Notes under the pieces: model-generated | Seen by the model: the letters and a program-made list of their open reading frames with translations, nothing else | The model's database searches: none | What the model was told of the DNA's origin: nothing | Translations under genes and position numbers: made by a program | Shown here: piece after piece, positions 51,780 to 63,016 of the stretch | Layout: every line of letters begins with the position of its first letter | Numbering within the stretch: position 1 is the stretch's first letter | Source: Neocallimastix lanati (nom. inval.) | Lineage: Eukaryota; Neocallimastigomycota; Neocallimastigomycetes; Neocallimastigales; Neocallimastigaceae | Direction of reading: 5' to 3' | Length of the DNA: 64,000 bases | NCBI GenBank assembly: GCA_016946835.1 | Contig: JACVTC010000011.1 | Coordinates: 1,728,501 to 1,792,500 of the forward strand

Positions 51780-53115
51780 GACTGAAAATCTGATAAAATT
51801 GAAATAGTAGGAACTTATAATGGTGCTATTAAATATTTCGATATTACTCCATCAACAGTTTACTACATACAACTTGTACATTTTGATGTAGTTGGTAAAT
51901 TAAAAATATCATAATAATTTTAGTTATTATTTAACTTTTATGGATGTCTATAGTAAAAAATACTGGATTTACTTCTTAAAAAATAAATATTATATTTATA
52001 ATACCATTTTAAAGATACTTTTTGAAATTTTCGTTTGTATATTCGGTTCCATTTTAAAGTTTTAATTGTAAATTCAATAGTATTGTTCATTAATTTATGA
52101 AAGATGTTAAAAGTATTAATTATACCTTCACATATTCACCATTTATTGAAGCAGATAGTTTAAGAATTACAATCAACTGCCATTTCATCCCAATATAAAT
52201 GGAACTTAAAACAAATGGATATAAAACAACTTATTTAAATACTAAATTAGAAGAAGAAATATATGTGGATATACCAGAAGGATATAAAAATTACAACACC
52301 GGAAAATATTAGATATTAGATAAAGCTCTATTTGGCTTAAAACAAGCTGGAAGGCAATGGTATAAAGAAATATCAAGTTACTTAAGATATATTGACCTAA
52401 AACAATTAAGTATTGATTAATGTTTATTTACAAAATATCATAATAGAAACCTTTGTTTTCTATTACGTCGTTATATTGATGATATTTTACTTACAGGAGA
52501 AGATAAAAGAAATTAAATATATAATAAATAAATTAAAGTAAAATATAAAATTTCAAAAGACACAGAAGCTTAGAAAATTATAAAAATAAATATTTTTAAA
52601 TCTGAAGAAAAAATTCAACACCTGTAAACGTAACAAATTATATCTTTTATTGATGCTTTATTATTTATTTCAACAAAAACAAGACCGGATATTTAATTTG
52701 TAGTTAATTAAGCTATTAAACATGCTAAAAACCCAACAGAGCTTGATTTAAAATAAACATTAATGTTTTTAAGATATTTAAAATCTACTAAAGAAAAATC
52801 TATTTAGTACGATAGAAATAAAATTTCAATTGCCTATGAAGAAATAAGAAAATTAATCATTGGATATATTTTCTTATTTAACTTAATTTCAATGAAGAAA
52901 TTAATTTAAAAATTAAAAATTAAAATTGAAATTAAATCTTGTCAAACATATCATTTAAAAAAAAAAAAAAAATTCAAAAAGTAGATGTAAACGCATGAAT
53001 ATCGATTATAAATACATCTAAGAAAAGATAAGTAGAAAAGAAATAAATTTAGAATATGTATCTTCTGATACTATGTTAGTTTATCCATTAACTAAAGTTA
53101 ATATCTGGACTAAAA
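51780..53115 (+). pseudogene. Ty1/copia pol remnant, readable with TAA/TAG as Gln
   Basis: Integrase part: HFDVVGKLKIS, then after a one-base shift YYLTFMDVYSKKYWIYFLKN. Reverse transcriptase from 52200: KQMDIKTTYLN, EEEIYVDIPEGY, ALFGLKQAGRQWYKEI, CLFTKYH, YIDDILLTGED (catalytic DD). RNase H region: TRPDI...HAKNPTELDLK, LRYLKSTKEKSI. After a shift the 3' end reads RMNIDYKYI...KEINLEYVSSDTMLVYPLTK (as KHIDIKYHFIREK...LADILTK in the family). From about 52164 to 52870 there is one frame, with at least 11 in-frame TAA/TAG codons, no TGA and no frameshift. At several of these positions Gln fits the family. By the standard code it is dead. No LTRs were identified around it. Confidence 0.85.
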
Positions 53116-54758
53116 ATTTATATTATATTATAATTAAAAAACTATAATAATATATTATTTAAATAATACTAAAATATATATATTAATATAAATATATATT
53201 TTGGAATATAATACAAAATGGGTTTATAATAATACTTATTAAAAAAAAAATAAGTGATAAGTAAATGGATAATAATATAATAAATAAATAATTTATCATA
53301 AAATTTATATTAAAAATAAATAGAATATTTAATTAAAATAAAATAAATAACAAATGATTTATTTATTTATTTATAAAATTTATTATTAAGAGTGAATTCT
53401 TATTAAATATTATATAATTTATTAAATATTATATTATCAATATGAAGTAGATAACATATTTAATTTAAATATATTTAATATAAATATTAATTATTAGTAT
53501 AAAAATTATATTAATACAAAATTTTCTTTTTTTTCAATATATCAATATTAATATATTGATATTAAAATTAACCAATTTCAATTAGAAAATAAAAAATTTT
53601 ATTTATTACATATTGCATATTGGTTATTTGGGTGTAATATAGAAGTAAATATTGCCAAAAAAGAAGGAAAAAAATAACATGAAAATGAAACTTTTATTTC
53701 GAATTTAATAAATATTATGAATTATAACTAAAATAGCACATATATAAAATTAATAACAATTACAATTACATATATAAAAAAAAAAAAAAAAAGTAAATAT
53801 AATCTTATAAAAATTTATTTATATCTTCAGAATTCACTGTAAAAATATTCATTATGGAAATATTAATATTTATTAAAAATTAATGAAGTAAGTTATAAAA
53901 CTATAGAAATATTATTACTTCTTTTTAGGAATATATTATTAAATAGAATACATTACTTATCTATTATAAATTCTAAAATTACTCATATAATCCTTTCTTA
54001 ATAATGTAATATTGCTTATAATTATCTATTTTTGTTATGAATATTTTCAAAATTTTTGTTTTCTTTTTATTATTTTATTATGATTATTGTCATGATAATT
54101 TATTATTAAATTTTTAATTTTATTAATAAATAAATAAATAAATAAATAAATAAATTAATAAATAAAAAAATAAATTAATAAATAAAATAAAATAAAATAA
54201 AATAAAATAAAATAAAATAAAATAAAATAAAATAAAATAAAATAAAATAAAATAAAATAAAATAAAATAAAATAAAATAAAATAAAATAAAATAAAATAA
54301 AATAAAATAAAATAAAATAAAATAAAATAAAATAAAATAAAATAAAATAAATAAATAAATAAATAAATAAAAATAAATAAAAAATAAAAAATAAAGATAA
54401 AATTAATAAAATATAAATGAAATTAAATATAATATATATATATATATATATATATAAATTTAAAATAATAATAACAATAATTAATATAAAAGGAAAAAGT
54501 TTAATTTTATTATGTAAGAAGAATAAAATTAAATATTATACTTCAATTATTTTTTTTTTAAAAATTTTCTATTTTTATATCATTCTATTTTATTCAATTT
54601 TATCTTATCAAAATCATTTTATTAATTATATTCGTTATTTCTTTTTCCTTTATCCATTTTTTTTCTATAGTTGTTGAATATTTAAGTTTTTTTTTTTTTT
54701 TTTTTTTTTTTTTCGTTTTATTGTTATTTATTATATATATTCTTTTATTTAAAAAAAA
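53116..54758. other. AT-rich region with AAAAT satellite
   Basis: No gene recognised. (AAAAT)n runs almost without interruption from about 54183 to 54350, with (AAAT)n on both sides. 54690-54713 is poly-T just downstream of the FYR-domain gene's stop. Confidence 0.7.
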
Positions 54759-55372
54759 TTAATTTTCATCTTCTGTAGTAATTTGTGATTCATTAGCAAT
54801 GGAGACTTTTGTATTATTATCTGAATCGGATGAATCAATTTCATCTTCAATTTCATCCTCATCTTCATCTGTGGTATTGTTTGTATCAATACTTTCTTTC
54901 TTTTTTTCTCTTTTTTCATTATCTTTATATTTATTTTCTTTTTTTTTTTTTTGAGAAGAACTTTTATTTTCTTTAATGTTACTATCATCATTTTCATGTT
55001 CTTCATCTTCATCTTCTTCAATTTCATCTATTTCTTCATCTTCACCATGTGCTGTTTCTGTTTCCACCTCCTCCATTTCTTCTTGATTATTGTCTTGACT
55101 ATCCTCTTCAATATCGACATCAACACCTTCTTCTTTGGGTTTTACTAATTTATTTGTATTATCGTTATTATTATTTGTATTTTTATTTATATTAATTGAC
55201 ATTGAATTATTTTCTAATTGCTCATCTCTTAATCTATCACTTTCCATTTTCATTAATTCATTTCTAGCAGCTTCAGTGGCTTTTTTTAATGATTTTCCTG
55301 ATGTAGTTTCAAACTTTAATTTAGCAATAATAATTTTATCAATTAATAATATTGATAATATTTTTATTTTGC

Positions 55373-55416
<44 letters not shown>

Positions 55417-57129
55417 GAAAAATATTTATTCTTATTACCTTTTGCCATTTATAATTTTTACATTTTTTTGCATTTGGTAAATCCTGAATTAGTTTAGCAA
55501 TAGTTGATGATGTAAAGCCAAAATAATCTGGTCCTGAAGCACTATTACTATGATCTTTATTTCTCATTTCATTAACAGCTATAAAAGTACAAGTATTAAA
55601 TTAAATTTTTTATTTTTTTTTTTTTAAAAAAAATAATATATTTATATTGATAAAAATAATAATACAATTTATTAATATTTATATATAAATTTACCTTTAA
55701 CAATACTGATCCATGCTCCAGTAGGTGATGATGCTGATGTTTTTTTATCTACAGCATCTTCAGGTGTTACTTCAAAAATAGGTGCATTGCCACCATCTTT
55801 AACTACACAACGATAATTTACATATTCGTCTAATTTTAGCATACTGAAATAACGTCTGTTATATATATATGTATATATATATATTTTTTTTATTATAATC
55901 ATTATTTTAAATTAATTTTTGAAATTTTATATTCTATATCATTTTTTTATTTTATTATTCATATTTTATTTTATTTAATTTAATTTTAATTTAGTTATTT
56001 ATAATTTTTTTATTTTTATATATTCATTTTTTTTATCATTATTTAATAATACATTATGAAAATTTATTATTTTATTACCTTGTAAGGGTATAACCAACTG
56101 GGAAAATATAACGTTCATTATGGAAACTATCTCGATCGTAAACAACTTTTCCTAATTTATGTAAAGTCATTACCCCAAGTCGAATAGGTAAAATTGCATT
56201 ACCATTTTCATCTGTATCAACGTGTTGTGCTCTTCTAACTGAGCTTCCACGTTTACGCTTTGAACGACTTCTACGTTTTGATGATGATGTATCCTCGATT
56301 TGTTCGTCTTTAACTTTATGTCCATTTCTTTTATTTTTAGAGCCTAAATTTTATAATTAATTTGTTATATTTTGTTATACACATTTAGAATTTAATATTA
56401 TTTGAAAAATAAAATAAAATAAAAGAAAGATTTTTTATAAGTTAATATAAAATATAAATATTTAAATGTTTATTAATACTAAAATAAAGAAATATCATAA
56501 TTATAATAGCAAATAAAAATAACAATAAATAAAATAAATATAATAAAAATTTTTCAAAATTGGATATAAAATGATTAATATAATATAATAATATACCATC
56601 TGAATCGTTATCTGAATTACTTGATTTATCTGAAATTTCCGAATTAGATTCTGAATCAGATTCGATTTGTTGTATTTTCTCTATTAAAATACTATATATA
56701 TATGTATATAATGTATATTTTATTAATATATATATATTTATAATATTTATATAATATTTAATATTTACTCTCTTTCATGCTTTAAATATCTTATTCTTTT
56801 TTTATAATGATCTATTTTAGTTGTAAGTTTATCATTATCCTCTTTCAATTGATCGTTTTCCTATTGTATTAATACATATTTATTATTATTATTTTATTTT
56901 TTAAAAAAAAAGAATAATTAACTTATAATTATAAAGATAGTATGACTATGGTTTTATAATTTTTATTATTTTTTTTTTATAATATATATATTTATAATAT
57001 TTTATATAAATTTTATAATATTCAAATATTTCTTGTAAAGAATTATTATCATTATTAATTATTTATAGATTTATTTTTTAAATTTGTTTTAAAAATGTAT
57101 TTATATTAATATATCATTATTATTATTTT

Positions 57130-57160
<31 letters not shown>

Positions 57161-57533
57161 TATTTATTTTTATTTTTTTTTATTTATTTTTATTTTTTTA
57201 ATACAGTAATAAATTTTACTTTTAATAATCTTATATATTAATTATACATTTCTATTAAATTACATACTTTTAAGTATATATATAATGAATGATATTAAAT
57301 GAAATGAAAATTTTTAAAAATTGAAATATTATTATAAAAATTAATAATTTAAATTAAGATTAAATCTCCAAACTATTCAATTATCACATAATAAATTTCA
57401 AATTTTAATTAAAAAATAATAAAAGAATATTTTTAAAAGTTTAATATATTTTTAATTATATTATTCATACATTTAATGCCTTTTTAAGATTTTTTTTTAA
57501 ACGTTTATACTTTTCATCTGTCTTCCCATCCAT
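54759..57533 (-). CDS. Coiled-coil FYRN/FYRC-domain nuclear protein, TBRG1-like
   Basis: Seven exons on the minus strand: 57533-57471, 56860-56769, 56691-56597, 56343-56079, 55855-55695, 55578-55439, 55313-54759 (456 aa). All are GT-AG and in phase. Residues 3-55 form a charged coiled coil (LKKALNENDQLKEDNDKL). Acidic Ser/Asp stretch about 57-83; basic KRRSRSKRKR (about 106-115), a likely nuclear signal. FYRN is at about 135-190 (GKVVYDRDSFHNERYIFPVG, then YTLTRRYFSM), followed by YRCVV and FYRC at about 195-285 (GAWISIV...FGFTSSTIAKLIQDLP). A highly acidic/Lys-rich tail (about 300-456) is low complexity. FYR domains are known from chromatin proteins (MLL, TBRG1). The order coiled coil, FYRN, FYRC without a SET domain matches TBRG1. 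Exon 3's acceptor was set by phase and the reading ILIEKIQQIES. Intron 6 contains a poly-T/poly-A run. Confidence 0.88.
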
Positions 57534-58410
57534 TTCTATATAAATTATTTATTATATTTGTTGTATAATTGAAAATTTTGGGTATGATTTATAATGATTG
57601 ATATATTTTAATGAAACAAAATTGATAATATAAACAAGCTTTATTTATATTTGTTAATTTTTTAATTGATATTATTAATATATGTTAATTTTTTAATTGA
57701 TATTATTAATATATGTACTTTATATTTTAAGAGTGCTTTAAGCTTTAATAAAATGAATTATTGATATATATATATTTTCATGATTTTTATTTTCTACATA
57801 ATATTAATCTACAAAAAAATAAATTAAACTGTTGATTTTAAATAATATTAGAATATTATTTTTATTTTTATTGTTTATTGTTTATTTTTATTTTTTATTT
57901 TTATTTTTATTTTTATTTTTTTTTAGAAAAAATTAAATAAAAAAAAAAAAAATAAAATAAAATAAAATTTTCTTAAATGCAAAATTTATATATTACAATT
58001 ATCTTTTTTTATTTTTATTTCTTTTGTTTATTATAAAAAATATTTTTATAATTTAATATATATATATATTGTTGACAAATATTTGTTTTTAAATAATATT
58101 TTTAAAAATATTAAATATAATATAAAAATAATAAAAATTATATAAAAAAAAGGTTATTTTAAAAATCTAAAGGTAAAAAAATAATAATAAAGAAAAAAAA
58201 AAATAAAACGAAATAAAATAAAATGAAATAAATAGTTGAATATATAAATATAAAGTAATGATATAAGGAAGAAAAAGAATAATAATAAGATTATTACTAT
58301 TACTATTCTTTTTATTATTATAAATTAATATTTATTAATTTTTAGAAAAGAAAAAACATTTTTTCCTTTCTAAATTGAAGAAAATTTTTATAGAAAATTT
58401 TAGTAAATAA

Positions 58411-58445
<35 letters not shown>

Positions 58446-59944
58446 ATATGATGATAATAATAAAACTAAAATAATAATAGACGTAATAATACTAATAATA
58501 GTTTTAATAATAATTGTTATAATTGTGATAGTAAAAAATAAAAATGTTGATGTTAATAAAAACAATAATAATAATAAAAAAAAAATTGTAAATTATATTT
58601 AATGAGAAAAATTAACAAAAAAAATTATTGTAGTATTATTATATTGTATAATATTAATATAATAGATTATCATTATATAATCCATACAATATACAATATA
58701 TTAATAACAAAAAAAATTATTGTAGTATTATTATATTGTATAATATTAATATAATAGATTATCATTATATAATCCATACAATATACAATATATTAAATAT
58801 ATTTATTTTTTGTTTAAAGGCTTAAAGTTTATGGAATTTTTTTATTTTAACAATTTAAGATTATTTTCAACATCAACTTTTTCTAAAATTTTAGGATATT
58901 TCATTAATTAAATAACTGATTATGTACATGATAATACATTAGGATTTCAAAGATTTTTTATTTTGTTAATATAAATATATTTTTATATCAACCTTAAAAA
59001 AATATATTCTCTTATACTTTTATTATTTTTATTAAAAATATTATTCCAATATTTTCTAATGCTTTTTGTGTTCTAAGAAGATATTAAAGATTAAAAAAAA
59101 CATAGTATTTTTTAAAAATATAAACAAATTATAAAGCTTTATATAATAACAATTAATATTTTTTTATTAATAAAAATAAAATAAGGTTATGTATTTAAAT
59201 TTCTTAGGCTTAATTTTATCAAAATTAAGATTATAAAATATAAATAACCTTCTTAAAAGAAGAAGATTACTAAATGAAAGATTTTTTAAAAAAAAAAATT
59301 TTTTCTTTTTTATAAATTTACAATTACATTTTTTAAATTTTAATCTGATTTTTAATATAAATCAGTTTATTAAAAAAAGTTTAAAATTATATTCAACCAT
59401 ACTTTCAGTAAGAAAATATAATAAAAAAAAAATATATATATATATAATATATATATATATATAATAAATATATTAATATAATTATTTAATATATAAATAA
59501 TACATTTTAATAATATAATAGATTTTTATAATTATATTTTTATCAATAAAAAAAAAAAAAAATACTATATTGTTCAATAAATATGAAAAGTATCAATTTT
59601 ATTTTATATAATCTTAATATTGATGTAAAATTTTTTATATTAATTATTGTTAATATACATATTTGAAAAGGATTACATAATATTTAAAAGGACATAATTA
59701 ATATAAAGACAGACAGTAAAAGGAAAAAACTTATGAAGATAATATAAATTTAATTCAAACAATAAAAGGTACATTCATACTAATATAAATATATATTTAT
59801 AAAATAATTTTATAGTCATTATGTTAAAAAATGAAACCAAGTTTTTAATAAATATATAATAAAAAACATATAAATAAATATTTATATATATATTTATTAT
59901 TTTTGAAAATATTATAAAAAAATAATCAAGAATGTTAAAAAAAT
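57534..59944. other. Intergenic region with tandem duplications
   Basis: No gene seen. It includes a 34-bp direct repeat at about 57645-57715, (AAAT)n at 58408-58448, an about 93-bp perfect-looking tandem duplication (58614-58797) and poly-A/TA runs. The promoters of the two flanking divergent genes should lie at its ends. Confidence 0.6.
58614..58797. repeat. Tandem duplication, about 93 bp x 2
   Basis: The block AACAAAAAAAATTATTGTAG through ACAATATACAATATATTA occurs twice back to back with no difference that I can see. Each copy contains a near-palindrome around TATAATATTAATATAATAGA. Confidence 0.85.
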
Positions 59945-60417
59945 ATGAAAATCAAAAGTGAACTAAGATCTATTAATCAAACAAAACAACCTACTGAAAA
60001 TACAACAATAATTACAAAAGTAAATGATGGGGTGAAAGTTGGGCCTTTTATAAGAAATTATTTTTCTCATTTAATTGTTTCAAAATCTCAATGCCATTTA
60101 GCATGCAAACAAGGACAAGTATTAGTAAATGGAAAAACTGCAAAAGATTTTGATGTTTTACATACAGGTGATGTTGTAAAAGTAACTCGAAAAATGGAGG
60201 AAACATTAAAGAACAAAGAAGGATTTAAAATTGATATACGTTATGAAGATGATGAATTAGCTGTTGTTTGGTAATAATCAAAATATATTTATTCATTCAT
60301 TTATAAAATAGTATTCTGAATAATTTAAGGTTATTGTTAATTTTTAATATTATAAATTTTTTATTAATTAATTTAAATGAAAATTATTACAGTTAATTAT
60401 AAGTTATCTATAAATCT

Positions 60418-60457
<40 letters not shown>

Positions 60458-62606
60458 TTTTTAAAAAATAATATATATGGTATAATGTAAAATTAATAAT
60501 AAATATAAATATTGAAAAAATGTGTTTTATATTAATAATTATAAAGGAAACCATCAGGAACAACTTTAAATAATCAATTATCAAATACATTGGAAATTGC
60601 ATTAAAATATAATTTAAAAATTTCAAATGCAACTGATAAACTTGAAAATCCAAAATGTGTTTCATTGCTTGATAAAGCAACGTCAGGATTTGTAAGTTTT
60701 AATTTAAATTTTATATATTATTTTCAATTTCTTATAAATTAATTTAAATTTTAATATATTAAATATAGGACTTTTTTTTTTTATTGTTATTAACTATATA
60801 TAAATTGACTATATTTATTACAATGATTTAATTTTTTTTATAATATCGATAAATTTTAAACTCTTAAAATATTTTGATTTATTATTATTAATATGAATAA
60901 TTAAAAGGTAATTGCGGCCAAGACAGAATCAAGCTATAGTACATTAATGGAAAATTTAAAAAATAATTCTATTATTCAGACTTATATAGGTATAGTTCAT
61001 GGAAGAATTGATGGTAAAGAAAATGAAAAACAATGTATTACTTCAATAATAGATAATGAGGAATATTCGACCGAATATATTATAACGAAAATATCTAAAA
61101 CTCGTAATGGTTCTGGATTTATTACGACAGTTTTAATTACACCCAAAAAAGGTTTTAATAAATTTCAACCAAGAAGACACATGATTGAATTAGGTCATCC
61201 TATAATAGGAAATACTCGTTATACCAAACAAATTGCAAATTCTAAAGATAAAGGTCTATATTTGACCCTTTCTTCTATTCAATTTACACATCCAAAAACT
61301 AAAGAAATGAAAGTTTTTTCTGATCCAGAACCAACAAAATTTAATGCAATTAGAGTAAAAGAAGAGAAATTTTGGAAAAGAAAACAGGAAGAAGAATTAC
61401 TTTTGTTTGAAAAGGCATCAGATTCTTTTTCTAATATTAATAATAATGAAAAAGTATTAATTGATTTTATAAATAATGATCAAAGACCAACTCCTTATAT
61501 TTTAGGAGAAAAGGTATACTAAGATAATTTAAAAAATTCTTATTATTATTTAAAGTTATTATATAGTAATAGGAAGTATAAATAAAATTTAATAAAGTTT
61601 GAGATGAAAAAAAAAAAAAAAAAAAAAAAAATTGTTAAACATTAATTTAAAATACATAGTTAATATCTAATAAATTGATTTAATTTAAAAAATAATAATA
61701 ATAATAATTATATATATACAAATTATAAAATCATTGTAACTCAAAATAATCAATAATTTTAAAATTTTAATAATAACTATATATATATATATATTTAAAG
61801 GAATTTTTTGGTAATAAATTTTATGTTAATGAACATTGTCTTATTCCAAGAAAAGCAACAGAAACTTTAGTTAATGCTACAATTGAATTAAAACCTAAGC
61901 GTATTTTAGACTTAGGAACAGGTAGTGGTTGTATTCTTTTATCTTGTTTAAAAAGTATTCCCGAAGCACTTGGGGTTGGTATTGATCTTTCTGAAGATAT
62001 TTTAGAATTAGCGAATAAGAATAAAATCAAAATTTTAGGTGAAAAACAAGGTAAAAAAAAAATAATAATAATAATTAAGTTTTTATTAAAAATTTTAGAG
62101 TTTTTATAGTGGTGTGATAATTTGATAATTAATAGTAATTATAAAATATGTAAATGTATATATTAGAAAATGCTAAATTTATTAAAGGTGATTTTTCATC
62201 TTTAGCAGAAAATAAAATACTTCATTCAACTTTTCCTTCAGGATCCGATAAGCCAACTTATTTTGATGTAGTAGTATGCAATCCTCCATATTTAACTGAT
62301 AGAGAAATTAAAAGCTTTAGTAAATCCATTCAATATGAACCAAAACTTGCATTACTTGGTGGAGAGAAAGGAATAGAATGCTATGAGCAAATAAGTAATG
62401 CGATTCAAAGATGTTTAGATAAAAATTTAATTTATGATAGAAATAAAACAAATTATTTAATTTTAGAAATACCACCAAATAAAGGAAAATTGGTTATAGA
62501 AAATTGTTTTAATTATCTCAAATTAATTAGTATTAAAAATGATAATAATAATTTAAAGAGGTGTCTTGTTTATGAACTTTCACCCGATAAAAACTTTATA
62601 AAGTAA
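59945..62606 (+). CDS. S4/RluA pseudouridine synthase fused to HemK/PrmC-type glutamine methyltransferase
   Basis: Five exons: 59945-60270, 60547-60691, 60908-61513, 61801-62050, 62167-62606 (588 aa), all GT-AG and in phase. Residues about 30-90 form an S4 RNA-binding domain (HLACKQGQVLVNGKTA). Residues about 95-310 are RluA-like: DDELAVVWKPSG, active-site region SLLDKATSGF with presumed catalytic Asp151 (the usual HRLD Arg is Leu), and RRHMIELGHPIIGNTRY (about 246-263). Residues about 340-588 are PrmC/HemK-like: QRPTPYILGE, EFFGNKFYVNEHCLIPR, SAM-binding DLGTGSGCI (396-404), and substrate-Gln motif NPPY (481-484). Expected activities are rRNA/tRNA uridine isomerisation and N5-methylation of a GGQ release-factor Gln. 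Both halves look intact except for the Arg. Cell location unclear; no targeting peptide is obvious. The fusion is supported by continuous phase, but splicing was inferred by eye. Confidence 0.88.
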
Positions 62607-62820
62607 ACGTAAATTATATATATATATATTTTTTATTTTATTTTATTTAATTTAATTTTTATTATTAATAGTAAATTAAAAATAAAATAAAATAAAATAA
62701 AATAAAAATAAAAAATAAAAAAATTTAGTAATTCTAATTTAAATTTAGTAATTCTAATTTGATAATTATTTTTAAATTAATTCTTATTATTATTATTATT
62801 ATTATTATTGTTGTTGTTGT
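62607..62820. other. 3' flank of the fusion gene with microsatellites
   Basis: TTTTA/AAAAT runs, a 22-bp direct repeat (TTTAGTAATTCTAATTTaaa type at 62724-62760), then (ATT)n and (GTT)n leading up to the LTR. Confidence 0.6.
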
Positions 62821-63016
62821 TGTTAAGAGTTATGAATTTATGGTTTATAATTATGTCAATTTTATTGATGTATTTTATGATAAAGAGTTACTAGCACTTA
62901 ATTATTCTAAATTAAATGCTTTTATATTAATACATTGTGGCTTATACATTATTTATATTACAATGTGTTTCAATACATTTGAAGCTTATTTTTCATACAT
63001 TTCACATATTCTAACA
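62821..63016 (-). repeat. Copia-type LTR (196 bp), probable 3' LTR
   Basis: On the minus strand it begins TGTTAGAATATGTG and ends ACTCTTAACA, giving the TGTTA...TAACA inverted termini expected of LTRs. It is preceded (minus strand, 63017-63030) by the polypurine tract AAGGGGGAA. A TATAAAAGC box lies within it. The body of the element therefore lies at higher coordinates and continues past the window edge; the other LTR is not in view. Confidence 0.7.

Noticed and set aside
54749-55148. Lys/Met-rich and Phe-rich frames over the FYR gene tail
   Set aside because: Out-of-frame shadows of the acidic C-terminal exon.
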